Source: Candida dubliniensis CD36 (taxonomy: Eukaryota > Ascomycota > Pichiomycetes > Serinales > Debaryomycetaceae). From it: a stretch of DNA of 64,000 nucleotides. The position numbers and the translations under genes are program-made. The stretch is from positions 62,001 through 126,000 of the forward strand of contig NC_012866.1 in assembly GCF_000026945.1 (NCBI RefSeq), in the 5' to 3' direction. Under the pieces are notes generated by a model, which did no database searches, had not been told where the DNA came from, and saw nothing but the letters and a program-made list of their open reading frames with translations. Position 1 is the stretch's first letter; each line of letters opens with the position of its first letter. Positions 28,952 to 40,255 of the stretch are shown one piece after another.

Positions 28952-29073
28952 GAGCTGGTTTTTTTTTAAAAAAAATCAAGTGCTTACAATATTTTTACAC
29001 CCGTTTTATATATCTACAGATTGTATGCAGTCCCTGATTAAATCTATTCTATCTACTTATCTTATAAACCACA

Positions 29074-31998
29074 TCAATATTGTGAATATCCCGGTAGATT
29101 TCTTTCACGATTTAATGTGCTTCTAATGTCTCCTATGTCTCTTGGTAACGTGACACCATTAATTCCCTGCTTTGTAGACCCATAGTCAGGTTTTTTAACA
29201 CGCTTCTTTCTTTTCATGTGACTTGGAAGTAATGCATCGGTTTCTGTCCGCAAAACGTCAACGTCAGTCTCATAGCCTCTATCATAAGGAACAAACTCGT
29301 CATCATCAGTCAAAACGCTCATAAACCCTGCGTCTGACCTTGGAAACTCGAAATCGTCTTTGTTATCATTCTTTTCTCTTTTTCCGATACAGAACATCAA
29401 ACCAACCATTACACCACCAAATATTATTAACCCTAAAATCACACCAACACCAACACTGACTAATCCCAAGTGCACATGTAAAAAGTTGTCTCCGCTATTG
29501 GGTCTCTCGAACCATTGAAGGTTCAATGGCTTTTGTATCAAAAATACACACGATAGTTGGTCTGTTTCGTTTCGATAGTTCTTTGTGCATCCGTGGCTAA
29601 GCAATCTGACTTCTTGATCCTTGTTGTAAGAAACAGCTGAGGTTGTATTTAGTTTATGCAACTGTAACATGACCTTGTTTGTTTGGGGTTTGTGCTTACA
29701 TATTAAGCCACCTTCTGATAAATTTGTTCTGAAAACAGACTTGTTATACCCCACTCCTGATATGCAATCGAGGATCTTTCCAACTTCACTGTTTGGTATC
29801 AAATGGAAGTCAATGAATCGCAATAAATCTTTCATTGACGTGGTGACATTAAAGTCTTTCAAAGACTCTGCTGTTGGAATCAATAACGAATAGGGCATTT
29901 CTCCTGTAATCACGTTCTTTATATTCGGATACATTTTTAAAATATCCCACATAAAAAAGTTTGGGAAATTTGAATCATATGTAGTCTTGATCAATTCTTC
30001 AATTGGAACTTCAAAATCATCTGGGAAAAAAACTTTGTTTGTCACATGGATGACACCTTGTTGGAATAGTAAATCTGAGTTTAATGGGAGAGAAAGTTGG
30101 GTGTTATTCAATGTAGCCTCATTTACATCATCTGCTATACCCCAACTCTTGAATTTAACCTGGTTTCCATTCAAGTCTTGGAGCTTTTTATGTGAAGCAA
30201 AATCTGAATATACCATTCCTTCCATAAACATACTTTTGACTACCATTTCAAGCATATGAGGATTTCTCTCTAAATATGTTAAAATCAACCCTAGATCTTT
30301 CCATGTACCTTTTGTATCTGTGGTGCCACATGGTAAAAATATAGAATATCCTTCATCATTGTCGCGCAAGGAAGACAACCCAAAGCGGTTGATGTATTCC
30401 AAAGTTCTCAAACAACTGCCCTGGTCAATTTCAATATTCTCCAAATGTCTATGTACAGCTCCACTTGAAATCAAATCACCCAAAGAATGCTTAAGATTAA
30501 CGGGTGGGGTAATTTCTCCATTCGCCACAAATATAAAACTGTCATTTGCTATCGGTGTATATTCCTGGATGTGCACTTCATCATTAACTGTTATATTGTT
30601 CTTCCCGTGCGAAGTTGAAAACTTTAGTTTAAAGCAGCCGCCTATTTTCTTCTTTGAGCAAAGTTTGGTATCAAGCAATGAGTGCATACTATCATGAACG
30701 TCTATTTTACCATCAACAAATTGGTACAATATGCTTTGTTTGGAGCTAAATGAAACCATTGTCCCTTCCACATCATCATCTTCGACGTCATCTCTTTGAT
30801 TTATATCAAGAAAGATGGATTGATTCTCGCTCGACCCATCAACAAGGTGGCCAAGAGATCGGAAATAAAGTTCATCAACAAAATTCGAATAATGCAAAGC
30901 GTACAAAGATTTTCTTGCAATCATCTCCGCTGTCGGTATATTGAGCTTGTAAAAAAGCTGACCTGTATCCTTAAAGATATGAATGACACCATCAGCAGAT
31001 ACATGACTCTCACTTACAGCCACTTTATCAATTTTCACATGACCATCTTCAAGTTTGAATTTATGGCTCTTTCCTGAATTCGATTTGATTTTGGAATTAG
31101 TGTTATTGGCACCAACAATCAATGTGGGGAACATAAGGTTTTGAAGCAAGCTCATAACATCGTGTTTAATTTCAGATACTGAGTCTGTGGTGCTAGCATA
31201 CCTTGCAAAATCACTATTTGACAAATAATACCTCAATTGTATATCTGTCAACGAATTTTTCAAAACCTTATTTGATGGAGCTATTATCGTTCGAGTTCCA
31301 TTAAGAAACTCATTGCATGAGTTAGGTAAAGGGGGTAATTTTGTCTTTTTTGGTTTTTTATGATTTTTTTTCTTCCGCTTGTCTTGTACTTGCTGTTCAT
31401 CAATATCTAGAAATAACAGTTGAAAAATTTTGCTGAATAAAGATATTTCAGGGTTGGTGTTATTCATTAGAACTTCGCAAATAGTTGGTTTTTCTGGTAA
31501 CAAATGGTCAATGCCTTGAATATAGGAATACTGGTGCTTAGCATACACATCTTCTTCCACAATATAAGACACATCGTCAATTACATACTCCAAACTCTCA
31601 AAATCAGGACTTACTGCTATCAGATAATTGGTATTGCCCACCTTATATAATGTTTCATAAACTGATTCGGATTTTCCCAATAATCCAACACGAAGTTTTT
31701 GATTAACAATATATCTGTTCAAACCATTATTATCCCAGTCTATACTTTTTTCTCCAACAAATGCCAGATTTATTGGGGCTAATAAAGTAACATTTTTCAT
31801 TTGATTTAGTGTCGGTATCATTCCTTGTCGCTGTAGAAGACGAAGAAAATACGAAAACTGTGGTCGTGCCGATAGTATGTCAACTAAAGTTGAAGGTGTT
31901 GGTGCAGGCTCCACCGATGATGATGCTGAAGTTGTAGATTCATCCGCCCTAACACCACTAAAAATAAATAAAAATATATATATCCAAAATGGTTTCAT
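29074..31998 (-). CDS. Fasciclin-domain membrane glycoprotein (YLR001C-like)
   Basis: 974 residues. A signal peptide (MKPFWIYIFLFIFSGVRA) leads a large luminal or extracellular part with repeated FAS1-type domains: LVDILSARPQFSYFLRLL with VTLLAPINLAF at about 37-80, and later modules around IPNSEVGKIL and SLLIPTAESLKDF. One membrane segment (about residues 840-865, GLVSVGVGVILGLIIFGGVMVG) is followed by a cytosolic tail of about 100 residues with acidic and basic patches. Many NxS/T sites are present. The S. cerevisiae counterpart by layout is YLR001C, of unknown function and seen at the vacuole. FAS1 domains generally mediate adhesion. The gene is divergent from FEX1 over 201 bp. Confidence 0.75.
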   Translation of the reverse strand: MKPFWIYIFLFIFSGVRADESTTSASSSVEPAPTPSTLVDILSARPQFSYFLRLLQRQGMIPTLNQMKNVTLLAPINLAFVGEKSIDWDNNGLNRYIVNQKLRVGLLGKSESVYETLYKVGNTNYLIAVSPDFESLEYVIDDVSYIVEEDVYAKHQYSYIQGIDHLLPEKPTICEVLMNNTNPEISLFSKIFQLLFLDIDEQQVQDKRKKKNHKKPKKTKLPPLPNSCNEFLNGTRTIIAPSNKVLKNSLTDIQLRYYLSNSDFARYASTTDSVSEIKHDVMSLLQNLMFPTLIVGANNTNSKIKSNSGKSHKFKLEDGHVKIDKVAVSESHVSADGVIHIFKDTGQLFYKLNIPTAEMIARKSLYALHYSNFVDELYFRSLGHLVDGSSENQSIFLDINQRDDVEDDDVEGTMVSFSSKQSILYQFVDGKIDVHDSMHSLLDTKLCSKKKIGGCFKLKFSTSHGKNNITVNDEVHIQEYTPIANDSFIFVANGEITPPVNLKHSLGDLISSGAVHRHLENIEIDQGSCLRTLEYINRFGLSSLRDNDEGYSIFLPCGTTDTKGTWKDLGLILTYLERNPHMLEMVVKSMFMEGMVYSDFASHKKLQDLNGNQVKFKSWGIADDVNEATLNNTQLSLPLNSDLLFQQGVIHVTNKVFFPDDFEVPIEELIKTTYDSNFPNFFMWDILKMYPNIKNVITGEMPYSLLIPTAESLKDFNVTTSMKDLLRFIDFHLIPNSEVGKILDCISGVGYNKSVFRTNLSEGGLICKHKPQTNKVMLQLHKLNTTSAVSYNKDQEVRLLSHGCTKNYRNETDQLSCVFLIQKPLNLQWFERPNSGDNFLHVHLGLVSVGVGVILGLIIFGGVMVGLMFCIGKREKNDNKDDFEFPRSDAGFMSVLTDDDEFVPYDRGYETDVDVLRTETDALLPSHMKRKKRVKKPDYGSTKQGINGVTLPRDIGDIRSTLNRERNLPGYSQY

Positions 31999-32199
31999 GA
32001 TTGTGCATGAGAAGTTCCTTCACAATTGTTGGAGAGTTGGTGATTTATATTCCCTTTTTTTTTTTTTTTTGGTGATTACTTATCAACTTCATGTGTGCGA
32101 GAGCCCAGAAAGCGCTCATTACCACTAGAACCAAAAAAAAAAAAAAATTAAAGGTAAGAAAATCACTCATATCTCTAATTATTCCGTAGTCAAGTATAC

Positions 32200-33360
32200 A
32201 TGGTTGCACCTGTTGTATCTGAATCACGAAGTTCTGGTATAGAAGAAACAAACGAGCAGCAGCAGCTTGCAAGAAGACGAACGATACAAAGTGATTTGGT
32301 AGATATTGAAGCTGAGTCGATTTCCAGTGCGTTGCCTGAGGGATTCAACTACGAAAAAAAGGCCACAACAACTCGGTTTCTTAACAAGACTCAAAAATAC
32401 TATCCTGTCATACTAAATATAACCCATGCTGCGATTTGGGGTGTTTTAGTACGTAAAGGGTTGATGCTGCTTACGACCTATAATGGATCATTTCTATCTG
32501 GTGTGATTTGGGCGAATTTTGCAGCATGTGTAGTTATGGGATTGGCTATTGATGGTGAAGTCTTTTGGATCAGATTAATAGAGGAAGGAAATTATCCCAA
32601 CAAAGGAGCAATTCCAGTTTATACTGGACTTACAACGGGGTTTTGTGGAACAGTCTCGTCGTTTTCCTCGGTGATACTAGAGGCTTTCAACAAAGCTGCT
32701 GATACTGATATTGGAGTGCGCCATCACTATCCCAATGGAGCCTACGGTATAATGCAATTTCTTGCAGTGATTCTAGCACAATTTGGATTGTCCATCATGG
32801 GCTTCCATATGGGGAAACAGTTTCTGGCCGTTGTGGATAACTATTTGCCACTGGTGACCAAGCGTACTTACAAAGTGTTAGAGTTAGTTTCGATCATATT
32901 GGGGGTTGTTCTTGTAGTGATAACTTGTGTTTTGATTGGAGTTAAGGAACAAGGTAGTTGGAGAAGTTGGACATTTTCGATGCTTTTCGCTCCTTTTGGT
33001 GCCCTTTTGAGGTACTACTTGTCCAAGTATTTGAATAATAAAGTTTCCAACTTCCCGCTAGGTACATTTACTGCCAATTTTGTTGGGACTTTGCTACTAG
33101 CGGTTTTCACACTTTTGGCAAGGGGGAAATTGCCTGGGGGTAAAGGGCGTATTGTTACCAATTCCATTGCATTGCATGTTTTAGAAGGATTAGATGATGG
33201 GTTTTGTGGTGGTTTGACGACTGTAAGTACATTTGTGGTGGAGTTATTTGGGTTGAAAACATTGTTCAGCTACAGGTACGGAACGATTTCAATTATGGTT
33301 TGTTTTTCATGTGTTGTTCTTGTTTTGGGTTCTTATAATTGGACTGTTGGGCTTGATTAG
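32200..33360 (+). CDS. FEX1: Plasma-membrane fluoride exporter Fex1
   Basis: 386 residues. A hydrophilic N-terminus of about 65 residues precedes two CrcB/Fluc-type domains fused in one chain. Domain 1 has WANFAACVVMG and GFCGTVSSFSS; domain 2 has TANFVGTLLLAV and GFCGGLTTVSTF. These asparagine and phenylalanine-box motifs line the fluoride pore in the family. The linking membrane helix lets the two halves lie in opposite orientations, as in other eukaryotic Fex proteins. Fex1 removes toxic fluoride from the cytosol. No fluoride riboswitch is expected or seen. Identification is firm. Confidence 0.93.
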   Translation: MVAPVVSESRSSGIEETNEQQQLARRRTIQSDLVDIEAESISSALPEGFNYEKKATTTRFLNKTQKYYPVILNITHAAIWGVLVRKGLMLLTTYNGSFLSGVIWANFAACVVMGLAIDGEVFWIRLIEEGNYPNKGAIPVYTGLTTGFCGTVSSFSSVILEAFNKAADTDIGVRHHYPNGAYGIMQFLAVILAQFGLSIMGFHMGKQFLAVVDNYLPLVTKRTYKVLELVSIILGVVLVVITCVLIGVKEQGSWRSWTFSMLFAPFGALLRYYLSKYLNNKVSNFPLGTFTANFVGTLLLAVFTLLARGKLPGGKGRIVTNSIALHVLEGLDDGFCGGLTTVSTFVVELFGLKTLFSYRYGTISIMVCFSCVVLVLGSYNWTVGLD

Positions 33361-35501
33361 AAGGGTAGGTTGTGATTGATTTTATAGAGAGTAGCAAAAG
33401 AATGCAAATGTTTCAGTTTTTGACTTGCCAAGTTGTGGGAATACAAATCTAAGCAACTTTTGTTTAGTATATTTTAGGGGGTTGAATTTGAGTTTTAAAC
33501 AGGTAAAACAGTTTGGTCTTTTCTGAAAATATGCGTACTTCAAATATTTTGAACAATTGTAGAGACTGCCTTTAAGAAAAATTGAACTACATCCTTAACC
33601 TAGATACCCCACTTTATCTGGGACAATTAGTGTGACAAAAATCTAGACTTTTACACCCCACAATGTCGGAAAATCGGACGTCCAATTCAATACCTCTAGA
33701 TGGAGATGCATATACGCAACAGATAGGTTAAGACTTTTTTCTTTTGTTGCTGACTTATGATTGGGTAAAGTGGGTGCAAAGTTGGTTTTTGTCAATTTTG
33801 TGGAACATTTTGGTTCATCGTGTAGATTTAGACGGAAAATTTTTTTTTTTTATCTGGACACTTGGAATTACTATAATCCGAATAAGAAAAAAAAAAATTT
33901 CTTGATTGCGGAGAAACTTGCGGTTGATGTCACTCAATAATAACTTAGGTTAAAACTTTTACCAAGAGTATAGACAGTTTATTCTGATTCAGTTTTTGCA
34001 GTATTATTAGGTTCTGGTTATTGCATTTTGTTTTGTAACAAAGATTGGGCGTGGTTCTTATATTTCAGTGTGACGTGAAATGCAATATTTTCGTAAATTC
34101 TCTTTTTTTTCCGACATTAGGAAGGAGTATGAATCTGGCCAGGTGCATATTACATTTACAACCACAAAAAAAAAAAAAAAAAAAAAAAAACCTAAAAATG
34201 CTTGGTATATTGAAAAAAATTCAAGAATTCATTGGGGTTACGGATTAACTCACTCTGCAGTGCGGGTGAACCAATGATTGATCACGACTTTTTGTTAATT
34301 GTTTTTTTGTTTTGCCTCCCCTCATCTTTTATTGTTTGTGCTTTAGCCCTTGGGGCTGGGGATTAACTTGGCAAGAAGTTTTTCCATGTTATTGGTTTGA
34401 ATCTTTTGCTTCTGACTCCACATTAACTTTTTAGATGATAGTACAAAGAAGGTCAAGGAGAATTGCAAATGTTTTAAGTTATTTTGTTGGCAACTAAGAA
34501 AGGAGTATTATTTTTGTTTCTCCAACTGTTTATGCACCCAGAGATTAGTTAATTATTCTAGTTTTCGGAAGACGTCTCTATAAGCACCACAAAAAGTAAA
34601 CAAAATACTGAGTATTTTGTAACTGTATGTTTGATCCAACAATTTTGTATTCCCATTTCTTTGTCAAGTGCCGTTCACCCCACAATTTAATTTATGTGGT
34701 CTTGCATAAAATTTTTTTCCAGCCTAATTGCATGGAAAAACAAATAAGTAATTTAAAGTACTCCTCCCCATTAAAAAACATTTGCTCATATGAAATTTCG
34801 GAACGACATTTTATTACCTATCGTACCATTTTGGTTGCTACTAAAAAAGAAGAGAGGGGTTTGGTTTTGGTTCTTCAGCCGTGTCTTTTTGTATTATGTA
34901 TCTCGAAAAGTTAAGAAATACTTTTCAAGTACTCCTTTATAAGTTCAGAGTCTTTAGCAAGAATACCAGCATTGCTCTTCCAAATATTCTACCATTTATT
35001 GCTCTGAGCTAAATGTACTGGTTGACTTGAACAATTTTTCCTTTCAACTTCAAGACTGTATGGATGACACAAACCCTAAATCTAATTTTTCCATGAACTG
35101 GTGTTTGTGTAATATAATATTTATGGGAGACATTTTTTTTTTTTTTGGATCGTGATTGCTTGGTTTATTCTTCTTAAAAATAGACTTGGTATTTATTTTT
35201 GTGTGCTGTTTCATTCAACTTACGAACAAAATTCAGTACAATGTATGTAAATCAATCCACTTCACGGAAGAATGGGGATTGAGCTAAATTTTGATTTCTC
35301 GAAGTGGAGAAAGGCTGGATTATATGAAGTGGACAAGAGAAAGGTGAATGAATTCTCTTCTTTCAATAAGCAAAAGCCTATAAATAGTCGACCTTTTTCC
35401 TACCACAGGTAAAGGTTTTTTTTTTTTCATTTCTATTCCCTTCATTATCACTCATCTAAAGTTCCCTTCTATTGATTGTTTATTCAATTATTCTTACAAA
35501 G
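33361..35501. promoter_or_regulatory. 2.1 kb region upstream of HGT12
   Basis: No gene is visible in this gap, the longest in the window. The glucose repressor Rgt1 core CGGANNA occurs at 33667-33673, 33833-33839, 34566-34572 and 35265-35271 on the plus strand, and as its complement at 33874-33880 and 34107-34113. About two to three would be expected by chance at this base composition, so the enrichment is modest. A TATA box TATAAATA is at 35379-35386, 116 bp before the ATG. An A tract of about 26 lies near 34166-34191. Long upstream regions are usual for regulated hexose transporters. Confidence 0.45.
35379..35386 (+). promoter_or_regulatory. TATA box of HGT12
   Basis: TATAAATA lies 116 bp before the HGT12 start codon, followed by a T tract at about 35417-35428. 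Confidence 0.55.
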
Positions 35502-37088
35502 ATGAGTACAACAAGTATCCAACTGCTTATGAAAAGATATGTCAATTTTGACGAGCACACATCTGGTTCTGCTGCCAGAGGTGTTTTGATTGGTTTGTTT
35601 GCTGCTTTTGGTGGGTTTTTGTTTGGTTATGATACTGGTACTATTTCTGGTGTATTGACTATGAAGTACGTCAAAGACAGATTCCCCAACAACAAGTCAG
35701 AATTCACGTCTGGTGAAAGTTCCCTTATTGTCTCCATTTTATCTGTTGGTACTTTTGTTGGTTCCTTGATTGCACCATTGTTCTCTGATAGAATTGGTCG
35801 TAGGTGGACATTGATTTTATCTACTTTGATTGTTTTCAACTTGGGAGTTCTTTTACAAACTATTGCTACTGAAAAGAATTTACTTATTGCTGGTAGAGCT
35901 ATTGCCGGTACTGGTGTTGGGTTGATTTCTTCTGTTATTCCTAATTATATCTCGGAAATAACACCAAAGTGGGCTAGAGGTGGTGTCACTGCTTCATACC
36001 AATGGATGATTACCTGGGGTCTTTTGATTGCTGCTTGTGCCAACAAAGGTTCTGAACATAGAAACGACTCTGGTTCCTATAGAATACCCATTGGTATTCA
36101 ATTTGTGTGGGCCTTGATTTTGGGTATTGGTTTCTTGTTTCTTCCAGAAACTCCAAGATATTGGGTTTCCAAGTCTGAAGAAGCTAAAGCTAAAGACTCC
36201 TTGAGAAGAGTTAGAAACTTACCTGTTGATCACCCAGATTTGGTACTGGAATACGATGACATCAAAGCAAACTTTGATTTTGAATCGAGATATGCCACTT
36301 CCTCGTGGGCCCAAGTGTTTAAGAACGTTAACAAACAGCATCACAGATTATTTACTGGGGTTGCCATTCAAGCATTGCAACAACTTACTGGTATCAATTT
36401 TATTTTCTATTATGGTACGCAATTCTTCATGGATTCAGGTATCACTGATCCATTCCTTATTCAACTTGCCACTAATATTGTTAATGTCGGTATGACTGTA
36501 CCCGGAATTATCTTAGTTGAAACTTGGGGTAGAAGATCATTGTTGATGGCAGGTAGTGTTGTTATGGCAGTCTCTCAATTGATTGTTGCCATTGTTGGAG
36601 TTGCTGCAAGTAGTCATGCTGCCAACCAATGTTTAGTGGCTTTCACTTGTATTTTCATTGCTGGTTTTGCAGCTACTTGGGGACCACTTTGTTGGGCCAT
36701 TTGTGGGGAATCGTTTGCCTTGAACGTAAGACTGAAATCGATCTCCTTATGTACAGCTAGTAACTGGCTTTGGAACTTTGGTATTGGTTACGCCACTCCT
36801 TACATGGTTAATCCAGGTAAAGGAAATGCAAATTTGGGTTCAAAAGTATTTTTCATTTGGGGTGGATGTAACGTCATTGGTGGCTTATTTGCCTACTTTA
36901 TGGTTTATGAAACTAAGAGTCTTACTTTAGAACAGGTTGATGAATTGTACTTAAAAGTTGATCACGCTTGGCAATCTAAAGGATTTGTTCCTAGTGTACA
37001 TGCATTTAGAGATGATGTTGCCGATATTGAACACATCTCTTCTGATGGAAAAGCTGAAATGGTTGAAGTTGACGAAAGATCTGTTTAA
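35502..37088 (+). CDS. HGT12: High-affinity hexose transporter Hgt12-like
   Basis: 528 residues from the ATG at 35502; a TTG ten codons earlier is rejected. Twelve membrane segments of the MFS sugar porter family are present. Signatures are GGFLFGYDTGTISG in the first helix, DRIGRRWTL in the first cytosolic loop, PETPRYWVSK before the central loop, QQLTGINFIFYYG in helix 7 and WGPLCWAICGE in helix 10. It imports glucose, fructose or mannose at the plasma membrane. C. albicans HGT12 is reported to be induced through the sensor pathway, in keeping with Rgt1-type motifs upstream. A CTG codon at 35523 should be read as Ser. The convergent neighbour is HGT13. Confidence 0.85.
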   Translation: MSTTSIQLLMKRYVNFDEHTSGSAARGVLIGLFAAFGGFLFGYDTGTISGVLTMKYVKDRFPNNKSEFTSGESSLIVSILSVGTFVGSLIAPLFSDRIGRRWTLILSTLIVFNLGVLLQTIATEKNLLIAGRAIAGTGVGLISSVIPNYISEITPKWARGGVTASYQWMITWGLLIAACANKGSEHRNDSGSYRIPIGIQFVWALILGIGFLFLPETPRYWVSKSEEAKAKDSLRRVRNLPVDHPDLVLEYDDIKANFDFESRYATSSWAQVFKNVNKQHHRLFTGVAIQALQQLTGINFIFYYGTQFFMDSGITDPFLIQLATNIVNVGMTVPGIILVETWGRRSLLMAGSVVMAVSQLIVAIVGVAASSHAANQCLVAFTCIFIAGFAATWGPLCWAICGESFALNVRLKSISLCTASNWLWNFGIGYATPYMVNPGKGNANLGSKVFFIWGGCNVIGGLFAYFMVYETKSLTLEQVDELYLKVDHAWQSKGFVPSVHAFRDDVADIEHISSDGKAEMVEVDERSV

Positions 37089-37376
37089 TTAAATGATTGA
37101 ATGAGTGTTTCTATTTTTTTTTTTGTAAAGTTTAGTTCTAATTTGTTACTTATTTTTAAATAAAGGTGTTTGTTTTTCTAATTAATTAGCGGATACTCTT
37201 TTGTAAATAATGTCAAAATATTGTTTGAAGATTGATAGAGTATACTGATGACATTTGTCTTTACAGTTTTTTTTTTTTTTTTTTTTTTTTTTGGTAAACT
37301 TAGAAAATTGTATATTACATAATATGAAGATGAATTATAAAATAATCTGGGATATTTGATAAACACATAGCCTGTA

Positions 37377-39017
37377 TCAATCCAGTTCTACACGATCTAT
37401 ATGTTCCGTGAATGGTTTTTCCATATCCTTTGTGAAATCTCGTTTCGGAGTCTCTCTTTCTATGGCCACAACCTCCCATGGTCTCCAAACCGGGGTCTTG
37501 CTGAATATGATATCTAATTCTTCCAATGTTCTTCCTGAAGTTTCTGGGTAGAATATATAAATCATTGGAGCAATTAAAATGTTAATGCAGGCAAAAATCG
37601 TGTAAGTGTAGTAACTAATATTTTGAAACGCAACTGGAGTAATCATGACAACCATAAAATTGAAAATCCAGTTACACGACGTTGATAGTGCTGCTGTGGC
37701 TGCTCTTAATTGTAAAGATGAAACTTCTGTTGGTAATAACCATGTTCCTCCTAGATACAGCACTCCAAAAACAGAATTAAATACAAATAGGAACACAGCT
37801 GCAGCAATACCGGCACCAGACCCACCTCCGTTTTCTGCTCTTTGTTTATCTGCTTGCCATGTGGAAATTGTCAATGCCATCATGGTCAAGGCTTGGCCAA
37901 TGGCTCCAAAAAACAATAACTTCCGTCTTCCAACTCTTTCAATGAAAACGATACCCAACAATGAAGCCAAGAAGTACTCGGTCCCATTACAAGCAGCCAA
38001 GATTCTAGCATTGAATGGTGACATGTGGATGTATTTTTCAAAAATAGTACCCGCATAGTAGGTAATCAAGTTTATTCCAGATATTTGTTGGAAAATCTGT
38101 GACCAACATGCCAAACTTAATCTCTGAAAGTTTCTTGTTGGGCCCTGTTTTACCAATTCCTTAATATTAAATCCAGCTGATTCCGCCTCTTCTAACTCTA
38201 ATGCACTTTGAATCTCTGCCAACTGACTGGCCACTTCGCTGTCATTCTCGGGTAAGTTATAAATTGCCGAAAACACGATTCTTGCTTCCTTAACTCTTTT
38301 TTTGGACATTAACCAACGTGGAGATTCAGGTACTTTGAAAATAACACTTAGCAACACAATTGGGAAAATAACTTGCAAAATAATTGGAAGTCTCCATGAA
38401 ATACCTTTGGGGTCATTGTCACTAACAAAATAAAAGCCAAAATCAACCCAATAAGCTGTGGCTACACCTGCAGTGATCAAACTTCCCATCAACATAATAA
38501 GTTTACCTCTAGTGGTTGCTCTCGATAACTCGGACTGCCACACTGGAACCGTCGATGTCATGAACCCAGTACCAACCCCGGTGACAATTCTGGCAACAAT
38601 AAAATGACCCACCGAAAAAGCACTAGCTTGAAGGGCAGCTCCAATAATTATAATGATACACCCAATAAGCATACACTTGATACGCCCAAATTTGTTTCCG
38701 CAATAAATTGTTGCAATGGCCCCGGCAAAACATCCTATTTCATAAATACTCACAACCGTACCTTGGAGAACACCGTCTTCAGGGCCCAGTATAGACGGAA
38801 ACGTTTCTTCGAAATTGGGCAATGTTAATAAACTTCCAATTAAACTTTGATCGTACCCAAATAAAAAGAATCCAACACCAGCAAAAGTAGATATAATGAA
38901 ATTTAATTGGGTACCTGAGTGTCCCAAAAATGTGTGTACCTTGTTAGATAAAGTAGAATCATCAAAGTCGTTGATTGAGGAATTTCTCGAATTCTCGAGT
39001 GAACTTTCTTTTTCCAT
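37377..39017 (-). CDS. HGT13: MFS sugar transporter Hgt13-like
   Basis: 546 residues from an ATG. A polar N-terminus of about 35 residues comes before twelve membrane segments. Sugar porter signatures include GVGFFLFGYDQSLIGSL, KFGRIKCMLIG (with Lys in place of the usual first Arg), VPESPRWLMSKKR, QQISGINLITYYAG and ETSGRTLEELD. The sequence is quite different from HGT12 (for example FGYDQ against FGYDT), so the two are not a recent duplication. The substrate is uncertain; it may be a polyol or hexose. The promoter lies in the 1.2 kb gap from 39018, and the 3' end faces HGT12 across 288 bp. Confidence 0.8.
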   Translation of the reverse strand: MEKESSLENSRNSSINDFDDSTLSNKVHTFLGHSGTQLNFIISTFAGVGFFLFGYDQSLIGSLLTLPNFEETFPSILGPEDGVLQGTVVSIYEIGCFAGAIATIYCGNKFGRIKCMLIGCIIIIIGAALQASAFSVGHFIVARIVTGVGTGFMTSTVPVWQSELSRATTRGKLIMLMGSLITAGVATAYWVDFGFYFVSDNDPKGISWRLPIILQVIFPIVLLSVIFKVPESPRWLMSKKRVKEARIVFSAIYNLPENDSEVASQLAEIQSALELEEAESAGFNIKELVKQGPTRNFQRLSLACWSQIFQQISGINLITYYAGTIFEKYIHMSPFNARILAACNGTEYFLASLLGIVFIERVGRRKLLFFGAIGQALTMMALTISTWQADKQRAENGGGSGAGIAAAVFLFVFNSVFGVLYLGGTWLLPTEVSSLQLRAATAALSTSCNWIFNFMVVMITPVAFQNISYYTYTIFACINILIAPMIYIFYPETSGRTLEELDIIFSKTPVWRPWEVVAIERETPKRDFTKDMEKPFTEHIDRVELD

Positions 39018-40255
39018 TTTTGTAGTTGGAGTCTATTCTTGCTGTAAGAGTCGGACGCGGTCAAGGTTCTTCAGGATACTATTTATACTTTAGAAAATCA
39101 CTTTTGTTGGAATTGGCATTTGCATTCATATCCTGTGGTGCAAACAAAAACAAAAAGTTCTGCATAACCTGAACAATGCTTCAAAAAACTTTGCAGCTAT
39201 TACGTCAATACCATTTCCAAACACACATTTTTTGCAAACTTGCAGGATTGGGTGGGGAGATATCCCCATGGAAATGACACAAAGGTGCATAAACATATAC
39301 CACGCTTACGAATACTCGGAAACAACACTATTAAAGTACGTCCCAGTCAATTCAATTAATCAACAAATATCGACTTCTAGTGATTATTCCAAACAATAGG
39401 GTGTTCAAACCAAGTGTCTTAGCCATAGCGAGTGTTCGGATTAACTGTAACTGAAAAGGTATTTTTTTTTTTCTCCACCAATTTGACATAAAGCAAACTC
39501 TCTTAAACAGTATTGTAACATGGTGTCATTGGAATTGCCTTGTAATTTATTTGTACTTGTGGGGAAAGTAAATGGCATAAATTTCTCCCCCACATTATTT
39601 TGAATTTTTTTTTTTTTTTTTTTTTTTTTGTTCAAAAACTCTGCAAGTCTAAAATAGTCGTCATTAACAATGCAAGATCTGTAAAAAGCAAAGGCGTTAT
39701 TCGTTCTCTGTTTTATTTTTGTTGTAGTTGCTCTTCGTGCCATAAATCTTCATTCAATTGTGTAACAACCAGAGGAATGACACCTTAAATGTCATAATCG
39801 AACGATTTGTCAGTCACACCTTCAAAGACGTTATGGCAAATATTGAAACAAGTACATTGTATTCAGGTACAATGTCAAACAAATAAAATGTCCAAACTCT
39901 ATCAATAATGTGATTGTTGCTATTTCCGTATTCCGATTGTTTCGTGAGCTGTTCCTGATTCGTCGATTTCTGATTGTCACAAATTACCATAATGACGTCA
40001 AACCCCAAATAATCCAAAAATAGTTTTCTAGTCATATATGTTTACGAGACAATAGTATGTTTTGAATTTATGAATTAGCGGCATATTTGTAGTCTGGAGA
40101 GCATCCATACAAGGCTCTTTCATCTGTTTGGTATTCTGAGACGTGGTCGGTTCTTTTTGGGCTTTGCACGTAAATCTTTAGTTGTAACACATTATTAAGG
40201 AGTGGGAGCATGAAAAAAAAAAAAAAAGAATTGATCACTACCATTAAGTTAAAGC
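39018..40255. other. Gene-free region between HGT13 and COQ11-like gene
   Basis: About 1.24 kb serving as upstream region for HGT13 (reverse) and the COQ11-like gene (forward). A T tract is at about 39606-39629. Small open frames here lack domains or neighbours in support. No tRNA motif is seen. Confidence 0.5.

Noticed and set aside
33361..35501. Possible tRNA or small RNA gene in the long HGT12 upstream gap
   Set aside because: I found no GGTTCGAATCC-like T-loop, B box or cloverleaf here or in the other gaps.
39105..39365. A 261 bp segment with TGTTG...CAACA ends upstream of HGT13, looking like a solo LTR
   Set aside because: The flanks (ACTTT and AATAT) show no target duplication, and it fills an ordinary promoter. 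Five-base end matches are easy to find by chance.
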